64,000 nt of DNA from Flavobacterium luminosum (GCF_023635005.1 NZ_JAMLJM010000002.1:62001-126000); one strand, 5' to 3'; shown: positions 16,390 through 25,659, numbered from the stretch's first letter. Translations and numbers: made by a program. Notes: generated from the sequence alone by a model not told the origin.

Positions 16390-17667
16390 TTAAAATTGAG
16401 CCGTTTCTGTAGAATCTTTCATAGCTACTGTTGAAGCAGTTCCTGCGGTTACCGCATTTTGAACTTCGTCGAAATAAGATGTTCCTACAAAATTTTGATG
16501 TTTCACAGCTCGGAATCCTTCAGCTTGCAAAGCGAATTCTTTTTGTTGTAATTCAGAATAACCAGCCATTCCTCTGCGTTTGTATGCTAAAGCTAGTTCA
16601 AACATAGACGTATTTAAAGCGTGGAATCCAGCTAGTGTGATAAATTGAAACTTATATCCTAATTTGGCTAAATCTTCTCTGAATGTTTCCATTTCAGTTA
16701 CCGATAATTTTGCCGCCCAATTAAAAGAAGGCGAGCAGTTGTAAGCCAATAATTTTCCTGGAAATTTAGCGTGAATTGCTTCGGCAAATTTTCTAGCTTC
16801 GTTAATATCTGGAGTTGAAGTTTCCAACCAAATTAAATCTGCGTAAGGTGCGTAGGATAATCCACGGCTGATTCCTTGTTCAAGACCCGCTTTCACATAA
16901 AAAAATCCTTCGGCAGTTCTTTCTCCTGTAATAAATTCTCGATCTCTTTCATCGATATCACTAGTTAATAAATTGGCCGCATCGGCATCCGTACGCGCTA
17001 CAATCAATGTTGGAACTCCCATTGTGTCAGCTGCCAATCGAGCAGCGATAAGTTTATTGATTGCTTCTTGAGTTGGAACCAATACTTTTCCTCCCAAATG
17101 GCCACATTTTTTGGCTGATGACAACTGATCTTCAAAGTGAACTCCAGCGGCCCCGGCTTCGATCATACCTTTCATTAATTCAAAAGCATTCAAATTCCCT
17201 CCAAAACCAGCTTCGGCATCGGCAACAATAGGAACCAAATAATCTTTTTTGTTTTCTACTCTGTTCACCGACTGAATTTGATCGGCTCGTAATAAGGCAT
17301 TGTTAATGCGTTTTACTACTTGAGGAACGCTATTGGCTGGATATAAGGATTGATCGGGGTACATCTCACCGGCTAAATTAGCATCGGCTGCTACTTGCCA
17401 ACCGCTTAAATATATGGCTTCTAAACCAGCTTCCACCTCTTGAATGGCTTGATTACCAGTTAAAGCTCCTAGTCCCGCTACCCAATCTTGAGAATTTAGT
17501 TTTTTCCAAAGTATTTCGGCCCCGCGACGTGCTACAGAGTATTCAATTTGATACGATCCTTGTAATTCAACTACTTTTTCTGCGGTATAAGGTCTTTCAA
17601 TACCTTTCCATCGCGGGTTGGTTGTCCAATCTGTAACTAATTGTTGAATTCTTTCTTCAGTTTTCAT
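16390..17667 (-). CDS. aceA: Isocitrate lyase
   Basis: Splits isocitrate to glyoxylate and succinate, the first step of the glyoxylate shunt. The protein is 425 aa, the short bacterial form. The catalytic loop [13 protein letters not shown] lies near residue 187, and [11 protein letters not shown] and the NCSPSFNW motif are also present. It lies 85 bases downstream of aceB on the same strand with no clear promoter in the gap, so both are probably one transcript. It is presumably controlled by the divergent regulator at 19468 and needed for growth on acetate or fatty acids. Confidence 0.97.
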   Translation of the reverse strand: MKTEERIQQLVTDWTTNPRWKGIERPYTAEKVVELQGSYQIEYSVARRGAEILWKKLNSQDWVAGLGALTGNQAIQEVEAGLEAIYLSGWQVAADANLAGEMYPDQSLYPANSVPQVVKRINNALLRADQIQSVNRVENKKDYLVPIVADAEAGFGGNLNAFELMKGMIEAGAAGVHFEDQLSSAKKCGHLGGKVLVPTQEAINKLIAARLAADTMGVPTLIVARTDADAANLLTSDIDERDREFITGERTAEGFFYVKAGLEQGISRGLSYAPYADLIWLETSTPDINEARKFAEAIHAKFPGKLLAYNCSPSFNWAAKLSVTEMETFREDLAKLGYKFQFITLAGFHALNTSMFELALAYKRRGMAGYSELQQKEFALQAEGFRAVKHQNFVGTSYFDEVQNAVTAGTASTVAMKDSTETAQF

Positions 17668-17752
17668 AATTTTGTGATGCTTTAAATAGTTATTGATAAT
17701 TATTTGAATTTATTAAACTGTTGAATGTTGCCGCATTCAGCAGTTTTTTGTT

Positions 17753-19333
17753 TTAAATATATTCGTAAGCGGTTGTAGTTAGGAAATCGTCTAGCTCTTT
17801 TTTAACAGACATTTCGGTAAATAACTTTGCTGCTAAATTAAATTTGCCATGATCGTAACGTTCTGTTCCTACATATTCTTTAATTTTTAGTAATTCTTCC
17901 TGAACTAATTGTTTTAAAAGTTCAGTATCAAAGATTTTTCCATCATCGATGGTGACCTTTTTTTGCAACCATAACCAAATTTGCGCTCTTGAAATTTCAG
18001 CCGTAGCAGCATCTTCCATCAAGTGATATAAAGCAGCAGCTCCAACTCCCATAAGCCAAGATTCGATATAAAGAATCCCTACATTAATATTTTTTCGAAT
18101 TCCATTCAGGGTAATCTCTCCTTTAGGCATGGCTAACAATTGGTCTTCAGTGATGGTTAATTCGCTTCGTTTGATATGCATCTGATTTTTCGTCAACATA
18201 TTTTCATTAAAGACTTTCATAGCCAATGGAACTAAAGCGGGATGTGCTACCCATGTACCATCATGTCCGTTTTTTACCTCTCGTTCTTTGTCTTCAATTA
18301 CTTTTTTGAATGCCATTCCATTAGCGGTTTCGTCATTTTTTATCGGAATTTGAGCCGCCATACCTCCAATAGCCAGAATATTGCGTTTGTGGCAAACCTG
18401 AATAACTCTAAGTGAATAAGCACTCATGAAAGGACTAGTCATGGTAATTTGATCTCTGTCAGGAACTATGAAATCTTTATGGCTTTTTAGTTTTTTGATG
18501 TAAGAGAAAATATAATCCCATCGACCACAATTTAAGCCTGCGATATGTTCTTTTAGCTCGTAAATAATTTCATCCAACTGAAAACTTGCTGTAATAGTTT
18601 CTATCAGAACCGTAGCTTTAATGCTTCCTTGAGGTACCTTTAAATAATCTTGACTAAATACAAAAACTTCATTCCACCAACGAGCTTCTTCATAATGTTC
18701 TAGTTTGGGCAAATAAAAATATGGTCCCAATCCTTGCGCTAGTTGATTTTGAGCATTATGAAATAAAAACAAACCAAAATCTACTAAGGAAGCCGATGTT
18801 CTTTGACCATTAATTTTGATATTTTTTTCTTCCAGGTGTAATCCGCGTGGTCTTACCAATAGGACAGCGGTGTTTTCATTCAATTGATATTTCTTTCCGT
18901 TTTGTTCTAAGACAATGTTTTTGTTCACGGCATCTTTCAGATTTTGTTGTCCTTCCATTAGATTATTCCAAGTAGGGGAACAGCTGTCCTCAAAATCTGC
19001 CATAAATGTTTTAGCGCCAGAATTCAATGCGTTAATTACCATTTTGCGATCTACTGGCCCTGTAATTTCAACTCTTCGATCTAATAAAGGCTCTGGTATC
19101 GTTGCCGCTACCCAGTTCGACTCTCGGATTTCTTTTGTGCTTTTTGGAAAAACTGGACTTCCACCAGATTCAAATAGCGTTTGTTGGGTTGCTCTTTTCT
19201 TTAAGAGTTCAATTCTTTTAGCATTGAATTTATGATGGAGTGCTTCTAAAAAAGTAACAGCTTCTTCGGTCAGGATTGCAGCATGCTTTTCCCAATCTTT
19301 TATTTGTGTTTTTTGATTCGTTAAAATTTCCAT
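17753..19333 (-). CDS. aceB: Malate synthase A
   Basis: Condenses glyoxylate with acetyl-CoA to malate, the second glyoxylate-shunt step. The protein is 526 aa, typical of the A isoform. It shows the family segments DFEDSCSPTW, the LLVRPRGLHL strand, VLIETITASFQLDEI, and a C-terminal region ending in the catalytic-base domain around MEDAATAEISR. Its start is about 18 bases from the transcription start implied by the TTG-N20-TATGTTTG promoter at 19358-19388. It is divergent from the XRE/IrrE-like regulator and followed by aceA. Confidence 0.97.
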   Translation of the reverse strand: MEILTNQKTQIKDWEKHAAILTEEAVTFLEALHHKFNAKRIELLKKRATQQTLFESGGSPVFPKSTKEIRESNWVAATIPEPLLDRRVEITGPVDRKMVINALNSGAKTFMADFEDSCSPTWNNLMEGQQNLKDAVNKNIVLEQNGKKYQLNENTAVLLVRPRGLHLEEKNIKINGQRTSASLVDFGLFLFHNAQNQLAQGLGPYFYLPKLEHYEEARWWNEVFVFSQDYLKVPQGSIKATVLIETITASFQLDEIIYELKEHIAGLNCGRWDYIFSYIKKLKSHKDFIVPDRDQITMTSPFMSAYSLRVIQVCHKRNILAIGGMAAQIPIKNDETANGMAFKKVIEDKEREVKNGHDGTWVAHPALVPLAMKVFNENMLTKNQMHIKRSELTITEDQLLAMPKGEITLNGIRKNINVGILYIESWLMGVGAAALYHLMEDAATAEISRAQIWLWLQKKVTIDDGKIFDTELLKQLVQEELLKIKEYVGTERYDHGKFNLAAKLFTEMSVKKELDDFLTTTAYEYI

Positions 19334-19349
19334 GGTGAAATACTATTTA

Positions 19350-19404
19350 TTTGCGAACAAACATATAAAATATTTTTTTACAAAACAAGCGAACGTTCGC
19401 AAAA
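19350..19404. promoter_or_regulatory. Candidate operator: TTTGCGAAC repeats and 12-bp palindrome
   Basis: TTTGCGAAC occurs on the plus strand at 19350-19358. It occurs again on the minus strand at 19396-19404, as one arm of the perfect palindrome GCGAACGTTCGC (19389-19400). These flank the -7 and -33 elements of aceB. RamB, the actinobacterial relative of the divergent regulator, recognises a sequence containing AACTTTGCAAA, which shares the TTTGC core. Binding is inferred. Confidence 0.5.
19358..19388 (-). promoter_or_regulatory. aceB promoter (TTG-N20-TATGTTTG)
   Basis: On the minus strand, TTG (plus-strand CAA at 19386-19388) and TATGTTTG (19358-19365) are 20 bases apart, which fits the Bacteroidota consensus. 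Copies of the TTTGCGAAC repeat lie at both ends, so the regulator could block or recruit RNA polymerase here. Confidence 0.65.
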
Positions 19405-19436
19405 AAAATAAAAATTCCAAAATCAAACGAATTTTC

Positions 19437-19444
19437 TATCTTTG
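19437..19444 (+). promoter_or_regulatory. -7 element (TATCTTTG) of the regulator gene
   Basis: TATCTTTG matches TAnnTTTG and would start RNA near 19451, about 16 bases before the regulator's ATG. No -33 TTG is visible at the proper distance, so expression may be weak or need activation. Confidence 0.5.
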
Positions 19445-19467
19445 TAAAGGTTAGTTAATTCGTCCTG

Positions 19468-20946
19468 ATGATAGAAGAAGAATATATACGATTAATTTTT
19501 GGTCTTAAACTAAAGCAAATGAGAACAGATAAAAATCTGTCCCTATTTGGTTTGGCAAAAATTACGGGTTTGTCGAAATCGTATTTAAACGAGATCGAAA
19601 AAGGAAAAAAATACCCGAAGCGCGATAAGATTTTACTATTGGCTGAAGCGTTGGAAACCAATTATGATAATTTGGTTTCGCTGAAATTGGATAAAAATTT
19701 GGCGCCAATTGGAGAAATTCTACAATCGAACATTCTTAAAGAAATTCCGCTTGATCTTTTTGGGATCAAAGAAAGTGATCTAATCGACATTATTGCCGAA
19801 GCACCTTTAAAAGTCAATGCCTTTATCAGTACTATTTTTGAAATTGCAAAACATTATAATTTAACCAAAGAAAGTTTCTTTTTGGCAGCTTTACGATCTT
19901 ATCAAGAAGCGAACAACAATTTCTTTGAAGATATTGAAAATCAGGTTGAAAAATTTGCAAAAGCCTATTCTATCGATCTTTCCAAGCGTCTTTCGGTAAA
20001 GGAATTGGAAGAAATATTAACAGAAGAATACGGTTATGTAATCAATAACGAAGAATTATCTGAGCATAAGGAATTAATCAATCTGCGTTCAGTATTTGTC
20101 CCTACTTCCAAAACGCTTTTGGTTTCTTCTGAGACAGATGAATCACAGCGTTTGTTTATCTATGCCAAGGAAATTGCTTATAATTATCTCGACATTACCG
20201 ACCGTTTGTATACTTTTTCTTGGATTAAGTTTGAGCGATTCGATCAGGTTTTGAATAATTTTTTAGCGTCTTATTTTGCCGGAGCCTTATTGATTCCAAG
20301 AAAATCATTGGTCGAAAATTTAAAAGTTTTTTTCGAAAAACCAACATTCGATCCTATTGCTTTTCAGAAATTAATTGCTTCCTACACGGATTCACCTGAA
20401 ACGTTTTACCAACGATTAACGAATATTTTACCCAAAGATTTTAATATCAAAAATCTATTTTTTCTCAGATTTGGGTACAAACCGGAGCGCGATGATATTA
20501 AGCTAACAAAAGAGTTGCATATTACCAATCTGCTGGAACCTCATGCCAATGAGAGTAACGAGCATTATTGTCGAAGATGGATTTCTTTACAAACCATCAA
20601 AGAAATCCCGAATACGGACAAGGAACATTTGTTCGATGCTCAGGTTTCTTTTTATGAACATAGTGGTGTAGAATATTTTACAATCTCGTCGGCAACTAAA
20701 GATCCGTTTAGAAAGGGATATTATCGCAGTATTGGTTTTGGTATCATGATTACGCCTAATTCTTCTTCTAAAATTGCTTTTCTAAAAGAGGAATCCATTA
20801 AAAAACGTCAAGTAGGAGTGACTTGTGAATCGTGCCGAATTACGGATTGCAAGGAAAGGGTAGCGCCACCCAAAACAGTCGAGCGAAAGTTACGTTTTGC
20901 TCAGACCGATGAGGTAGTAAGCCATATTTTTGAAAAATATAAGTAA
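19468..20946 (+). CDS. XRE-type regulator with degenerate IrrE/ImmA-like domain (RamB/ScfR-like)
   Basis: 492 aa. An N-terminal helix-turn-helix (about residues 9-70, with GLSKSYLNEIEKGKKYP as recognition helix) is followed by a domain related to ImmA/IrrE. Where that family has HExxH this protein reads KEIAY (residues 234-238), so peptidase activity is unlikely. The C-terminus is DUF2083-like, with Cys453, Cys456 and Cys461 (C-x2-C-x4-C). Relatives (RamB, ScfR/PrpC-type) sense acyl-CoA or acetate status and control aceA/aceB. The divergent position next to aceB-aceA, with palindromes between, makes it the likely glyoxylate-shunt regulator. The ligand is unknown. Confidence 0.85.
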   Translation: MIEEEYIRLIFGLKLKQMRTDKNLSLFGLAKITGLSKSYLNEIEKGKKYPKRDKILLLAEALETNYDNLVSLKLDKNLAPIGEILQSNILKEIPLDLFGIKESDLIDIIAEAPLKVNAFISTIFEIAKHYNLTKESFFLAALRSYQEANNNFFEDIENQVEKFAKAYSIDLSKRLSVKELEEILTEEYGYVINNEELSEHKELINLRSVFVPTSKTLLVSSETDESQRLFIYAKEIAYNYLDITDRLYTFSWIKFERFDQVLNNFLASYFAGALLIPRKSLVENLKVFFEKPTFDPIAFQKLIASYTDSPETFYQRLTNILPKDFNIKNLFFLRFGYKPERDDIKLTKELHITNLLEPHANESNEHYCRRWISLQTIKEIPNTDKEHLFDAQVSFYEHSGVEYFTISSATKDPFRKGYYRSIGFGIMITPNSSSKIAFLKEESIKKRQVGVTCESCRITDCKERVAPPKTVERKLRFAQTDEVVSHIFEKYK

Positions 20947-20949
20947 TAA

Positions 20950-20985
20950 AAAAATCCGTCAAGTGATACACTGACGGATTTTTTA
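20950..20985. terminator. Two-way terminator between regulator and ndk
   Basis: Stem arms AAAATCCGTCA and TGACGGATTTT have a 10-base loop and A/T runs on either side. It serves both convergent genes. Confidence 0.9.
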
Positions 20986-21033
20986 TGTTTAAAATACTCG
21001 GTTTTATTGTCGAGTACTATTGCTGAGATTCAA

Positions 21034-21453
21034 TTAGAACATTTCTCTTCCAGCAAAGTGGAAAGCACCTTCGATAGCAGCATTTTCATCAGAATCAGAT
21101 CCGTGAACTGCATTTTCTCCAATAGAAGTAGCGTATTTTTTACGGATAGTACCCTCAGCAGCTTCTGCAGGATTTGTAGCACCAATTAATGTACGGAAAT
21201 CTTCAACAGCATTGTCTTTTTCTAAGATAGCTGCTACAATCGGACCTCTTGACATAAATTCTACTAATTCACCGTAAAAAGGTCTTTCAGCGTGAACAGC
21301 GTAAAATTTCTGAGCATCAGCTACTGTCAATTGAGTTAATTTCATAGAAACGATTCTGAAACCACCTTCAGTAATCATATTCAAAATCCCACCGATGTGT
21401 CCTTTTTCAACTGCATCCGGTTTGATCATAGTAAAAGTTCTATTACCTGCCAT
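21034..21453 (-). CDS. ndk: Nucleoside diphosphate kinase
   Basis: Transfers the gamma phosphate between NTPs and NDPs through a phosphohistidine. The protein is 139 aa, the normal bacterial length. The start [13 protein letters not shown] matches the family and the active-site motif is NAVHGSDS with His117. A -7 element TACTTTTG lies at 21477-21484 upstream of the ATG. It is monocistronic and convergent with the regulator gene, sharing its terminator. Confidence 0.97.
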   Translation of the reverse strand: MAGNRTFTMIKPDAVEKGHIGGILNMITEGGFRIVSMKLTQLTVADAQKFYAVHAERPFYGELVEFMSRGPIVAAILEKDNAVEDFRTLIGATNPAEAAEGTIRKKYATSIGENAVHGSDSDENAAIEGAFHFAGREMF

Positions 21454-21560
21454 TTTGTTTATTTTTAATTTGGGTGCAAAAGTACAATTTTAGTTTCAAT
21501 CTCTTACTGTTTGCAATTTTATTTTTTTGCAGCACAACAACTTTGTCTTCTCGAAAGTTT

Positions 21561-21614
21561 CTTCCCGCTGTCCGCGCTACACGGTAGCTAGCTTCCATCG
21601 GGGCTGTAGCGAAG
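21561..21614. repeat. GC-rich intergenic element resembling a dispersed Flavobacterium repeat
   Basis: The stretch between ndk and bshC is distinctly richer in G and C than its surroundings. It carries the blocks CCCGCTGTCCGCGCTAC and GCTTCCATCGGGGCTGTAG, with short inverted arms CGCTAC (21575-21580) and GTAGCG (21606-21611). From memory, very similar blocks (AGCCCCGATGGAAGC and GCGGACAGCGGGA) are scattered between genes in Flavobacterium genomes. Only one copy is in this window, so repetition cannot be shown here. Confidence 0.5.
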
Positions 21615-21621
21615 TGTGTAG

Positions 21622-23211
21622 TTACAAAGTAATAATAGTAAAATCTTGTTCTAACGGTTTTAAAACCTCTATTAATTGGTTAATAAAGCGGTCACCATAT
21701 TCTTTGTATAATACTGAAAAATTAAGTTGTCGCTCCTGTAATCCTCCATTGGGAAACAATTCGTTTTGAATAGCAAAAATACGATCCAACTTGTCGCGAT
21801 GAATTCTTTTCTCGGCTTTCAATAACCTTTTTTCAAGGTTTTCTAATCCTTTAAGTTGTTTTACTTCTTGTGCTTTAACCGCTCCTATAAACGAAGGGTC
21901 GGTTTTAGCGGCTATGGCATGTAGTTGTTCAAACTGTTGTTTTAAATTTTCTTTTTGTTGCGAAAAATCTATAACGAATTGAGAAAACTCTATAGTTTTT
22001 TTGTTTTCAAGCTTTTGTTGAGTCATGAATAAATCCTCCCAACTCAATTGCAGTTGATCTGCTTTTTTGGCCTGTTTTTCACTACTTACCAAAACAGAAT
22101 TTCTCAATAAAAGCATCGGGAAAGTTATTTTAAAAGCATCGAACATTTTTTTTAGTTCAAGCCAGTAAGCAATTTCTCCACCACCACCTACATAACAAAG
22201 GTTAGGAAGAATGATTTCCTGATACAAAGGTCTCAAGATTACGTTGGGACTGAACTTTTCAGGATGGTTTTTCAGTTCCGAAAGTATTTCATCTTGCGTA
22301 AATTCAAGAATTGTATTGTTGATTTTGAATTTTCCTTTCTCTATAATAATTCGTTCTCGCAGGTTATCTTCAATATAAAAAAGATTCAGTTCTCTGGGAT
22401 TAACTTGCGCCTCATAATTTGAAAAGTGCTTAAGGGTTTCAGAAACTTGCTGATACGAAACCTGCTCCTGTAATTCTCTGCTTACGTAGGGCGCAAACAA
22501 TTGTTTTAATTTTTGGTCATCGCCATCTAGAATAACTAAACCGTACTCTTTGAAAATTTCATTGACTAAATAACGTGTAGCCTCGGTTAAGTTTTCGTGT
22601 TCTAAATAGGCTTTTTGGAACCAATTTTTCAATTGTTTAGCATTGTCATTTGTCCCAATCAATTCCGAAAATTCCTCAAAAAGGTTTTGCAACCCTTCTG
22701 TGGTTAATCTTCCTACAGGACCAGAAGCTTGTCTATTCCAACTTAATTTTTTGTCGAAAATTTTAAAATGATTAATCTCTTCAAAATCATGATCTTCTGT
22801 AGCCATCCAATAAACCGGAACAAAATTAAATTCGGGATATTCGGATTTTAATTGCTTACACAAATTAATCACAGAAACAATTTTGTAGATAAAATACAAC
22901 GGACCAGTAAATAAATTCAACTGATGCCCTGTTGTTATCGTAAAAGTATTGGCTAATCGTAGCGATTCAATATTTTCGGTTGTGCTTTCAGAAAGAGAAA
23001 TATTTTTGTTTTGTTGCAAAAGACTTTCCACTAAAACAGCTCTGTTTTCAATTGGAAAATTGTTTTGTTTTTCTTCGATCTGAGCCAGAAAATTATCAAG
23101 TGTGGGAAAGCGATAGTATAGAGACTGTAATTCGTGTTTTTGATTCAAATAATCAACAATAAGTTTTGAAAAATATCCTGAATTTTGATAGTTGATACAG
23201 TCGCTTGGCAT
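21622..23211 (-). CDS. bshC: Bacillithiol biosynthesis cysteine-adding enzyme BshC
   Basis: 529 aa. Adds cysteine to GlcN-malate in the last step of bacillithiol synthesis. The recognisable family block TTGHQLNLFTGPLYFIYKI lies near residue 93, ATEDHDFEE near 155 and GGGGEIAYWLELK near 340. A long coiled-coil region at about 395-485 is where BshC dimerises. A promoter with TTG-N22-TATTTTTG spacing lies at 23237-23269, giving a leader of about 20 bases. BshA and BshB genes are not in the window. It implies bacillithiol is a main cytosolic thiol of this organism. Confidence 0.93.
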   Translation of the reverse strand: MPSDCINYQNSGYFSKLIVDYLNQKHELQSLYYRFPTLDNFLAQIEEKQNNFPIENRAVLVESLLQQNKNISLSESTTENIESLRLANTFTITTGHQLNLFTGPLYFIYKIVSVINLCKQLKSEYPEFNFVPVYWMATEDHDFEEINHFKIFDKKLSWNRQASGPVGRLTTEGLQNLFEEFSELIGTNDNAKQLKNWFQKAYLEHENLTEATRYLVNEIFKEYGLVILDGDDQKLKQLFAPYVSRELQEQVSYQQVSETLKHFSNYEAQVNPRELNLFYIEDNLRERIIIEKGKFKINNTILEFTQDEILSELKNHPEKFSPNVILRPLYQEIILPNLCYVGGGGEIAYWLELKKMFDAFKITFPMLLLRNSVLVSSEKQAKKADQLQLSWEDLFMTQQKLENKKTIEFSQFVIDFSQQKENLKQQFEQLHAIAAKTDPSFIGAVKAQEVKQLKGLENLEKRLLKAEKRIHRDKLDRIFAIQNELFPNGGLQERQLNFSVLYKEYGDRFINQLIEVLKPLEQDFTIITL

Positions 23212-23236
23212 TGGTTTTTATTTTTTGCTAAATTAA

Positions 23237-23269
23237 CAAAAATAAAGGTAGTTAAAATTGGTTTAACAA
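23237..23269 (-). promoter_or_regulatory. bshC promoter (TTG-N22-TATTTTTG)
   Basis: Minus-strand TTG (plus CAA at 23267-23269) and TATTTTTG (23237-23244) are spaced by 22 bases, upstream of bshC and divergent from the radical SAM promoter. Confidence 0.5.
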
Positions 23270-23296
23270 GCCATTATGATTTTCGTATTTTAGGCT

Positions 23297-23304
23297 TACT
23301 TTTG
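23297..23304 (+). promoter_or_regulatory. -7 element (TACTTTTG) of the radical SAM gene
   Basis: TACTTTTG at 23297-23304 would start RNA near 23311. The longest reading frame begins at 23185, upstream of this, so the first 46 codons would not be transcribed. It supports the TTG start at 23323. Confidence 0.55.
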
Positions 23305-23322
23305 TATTTTAAATACTCTGTT

Positions 23323-25548
23323 TTGAAAGACATCCTACTTATTACACCGCCTTTTACACAACTGAATACTCCGTATCCGGCGACAGCTTATTTAAAAGGT
23401 TTTTTAAATACTAAATCTATTGCTTCTTTTCAAATGGATTTAGGAATTGAAGTCATTCTGGAGCTATTTTCTTCGAAAGGTTTGAATGCAATCTTTGATT
23501 TTGTTGAGTCAAATTTTACTTCTCAAACTGAATCCAACTTTGAGGTTTCTGAAAACTCTCAAAGGATTTTAGCACTTAAAACAGAGTATACCAAGACTAT
23601 AGATGGTGTGATAGCTTTTTTACAAGGAAACAATCCAACTCTTGCGCGTCAGATTTGTTCGGGCAATTTTCTGCCTGAAGCTTCACGTTTTGCCCATCTC
23701 GATGATTTGGATTGGGCTTTTGGTTCAATGGGGATGCAAGATAAAGCAAAGCATTTGGCCACTTTGTATTTAGAGGATTTATCTGATTTCATTGTAGAAT
23801 GTGTAGATGATAATTTTGGGTTTAGTCGTTATGCGGAACGCTTAGGACGAAGTGCAAATTCTTTTGATGAATTGTATGAATTTCTGCAGAATGCCCCAAC
23901 ATACATTGATAATATTACTCTTCGAAATTTGAAGGATAAATTAGATGAGAAACACCATAAGTTAATTTGTCTTTCAGTTCCTTTTCCGGGAAATCTTTAC
24001 AGTGCTTTTCGTTGTGCTCAATTTGTTAAGACACATTATCCTGAGGTTAAGATAGCAATGGGAGGTGGTTTTCCTAATACGGAATTACGCGAACTAAAAG
24101 ATAAAAGAGTCTTTGAGTTTTTTGATTTTATTACTCTTGACGATGGTGAATTGCCAATTGAATTATTGTACGATTCAGTTTGTCATTCCGACGAAGGAGG
24201 AATCCAATCCATCGAATTTAAACGGACTTTTTTACTTGAGAATGATGAGGTAGTTTATAAAAACAATACATCACGTGCCGATTACAAACAAAGCGAAGTA
24301 GGTACACCGGATTATTCTGATTTGTTGTTGAATCAATATATTTCGGTCATTGAAATTGCCAATCCAATGCATAGTCTTTGGAGTGATGGTCGTTGGAATA
24401 AGCTTACGATGGCTCATGGCTGTTATTGGGGAAAATGTACATTTTGCGATATTTCATTGGATTATATCAAAGTATATGAACCTATCCATGCCAAAATTTT
24501 GGTGGATAGAATGGAAGAACTTATCGCACAAACGGGAGAAAATGGATTTCATTTTGTAGATGAAGCGGCACCTCCGGCTTTAATGCGCGAAGTGGCTTTG
24601 GAGATTCTTCGTAGAAATTTAGTGGTGACGTGGTGGACTAATATTCGTTTCGAGAAAAGTTTTACATTAGATTTATGCGTGTTGCTAAAAACTTCAGGCT
24701 GTATTGCTGTTTCGGGAGGATTAGAAGTTGCTTCGGATCGTTTATTAGAACTTATTAAAAAAGGTGTAACGGTAGAGCAAGTAGCTAAAGTAACCAAGAA
24801 CTTCACTGATTCAGGAATCATGGTTCATGCTTATCTGATGTATGGCTATCCGACTCAAACCATTCAAGAGACTATCGATAGTTTAGAAATGGTTCGTCAA
24901 ATGTTCGAATTGGGCATTCTACAGTCGGGATTTTGGCATCAGTTTGCGATGACTGCCCATAGTCCGGTGGGAATGAACCCTGAACAATTTGGAGTGGTTC
25001 CACAATTAAATGAAATTACGTTTGCCAATAACGATGTCCAATTTAAAGACAAAACAGGAATCAACCACGATAAATTCAGTTTCGGGTTAAAAAAATCTCT
25101 TTTCAATTTTATGCACGGGATTTGTTTTGACTATCCTCTGCAAGATTGGTTTGATTTTAAGATTCCAAACACTAAAATTCATCCTGATTTTATTTACAAT
25201 TGTTTACAAGAAGAGCAACTGCTGACTGTAAAACCAAATGCGAAAGTGGTATGGATTGGTGGAAAACCTACTGTGACTCATTTTACTAAGTCTAAAAAAG
25301 GTAAATCATGGGAAATGTTACAATTTACTTTTTACGATAAAAAGGATACTTTAAGTGTTTCAATCGAAAAAGACAAAGGAGAATGGCTTCTTCAAATTTT
25401 AGACGATATTTCTGTTTATAAAGAAAAGAAATGGACTTTCAATGATTTAAAAATTTCGTACGAAACTCATGGACTAGAGGATTTTGAATTATTTTGGTTT
25501 TCTAAGCCTATCCATCTTCTTAGAAGTTCTCTTTTATTGACTTTGTAA
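23323..25548 (+). CDS. B12-binding domain/radical SAM protein of unknown function
   Basis: 741 aa from the TTG chosen here. The first residues KDILLITPPFTQLNTPYPA form the opening strand of a cobalamin-binding Rossmann domain (about 1-290, with ICLSVPFPGN and IAMGGGFPNTE). A radical SAM barrel follows. The cluster motif reads C367-Y-W-G-K-C372-T-F-C375, spacing C-x4-C-x2-C instead of the standard C-x3-C-x2-C. The rest of the barrel has GGLEVASDRLL and MYGYPTQT segments. A C-terminal region of about 150 residues is unassigned. The reaction is unknown; relatives methylate or rearrange unactivated carbons. It stands alone, divergent from bshC. Confidence 0.82.
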   Translation: MKDILLITPPFTQLNTPYPATAYLKGFLNTKSIASFQMDLGIEVILELFSSKGLNAIFDFVESNFTSQTESNFEVSENSQRILALKTEYTKTIDGVIAFLQGNNPTLARQICSGNFLPEASRFAHLDDLDWAFGSMGMQDKAKHLATLYLEDLSDFIVECVDDNFGFSRYAERLGRSANSFDELYEFLQNAPTYIDNITLRNLKDKLDEKHHKLICLSVPFPGNLYSAFRCAQFVKTHYPEVKIAMGGGFPNTELRELKDKRVFEFFDFITLDDGELPIELLYDSVCHSDEGGIQSIEFKRTFLLENDEVVYKNNTSRADYKQSEVGTPDYSDLLLNQYISVIEIANPMHSLWSDGRWNKLTMAHGCYWGKCTFCDISLDYIKVYEPIHAKILVDRMEELIAQTGENGFHFVDEAAPPALMREVALEILRRNLVVTWWTNIRFEKSFTLDLCVLLKTSGCIAVSGGLEVASDRLLELIKKGVTVEQVAKVTKNFTDSGIMVHAYLMYGYPTQTIQETIDSLEMVRQMFELGILQSGFWHQFAMTAHSPVGMNPEQFGVVPQLNEITFANNDVQFKDKTGINHDKFSFGLKKSLFNFMHGICFDYPLQDWFDFKIPNTKIHPDFIYNCLQEEQLLTVKPNAKVVWIGGKPTVTHFTKSKKGKSWEMLQFTFYDKKDTLSVSIEKDKGEWLLQILDDISVYKEKKWTFNDLKISYETHGLEDFELFWFSKPIHLLRSSLLLTL

Positions 25549-25659
25549 GATTAATAGTAAGTCTAAATCGTTATTGCTGTTTTTTTTTGATAGATAGTAA
25601 AAAATATACTAAGTTTATGATTCCCAAATTATAACCTTAAAGAAATTAACCTCAAATCT

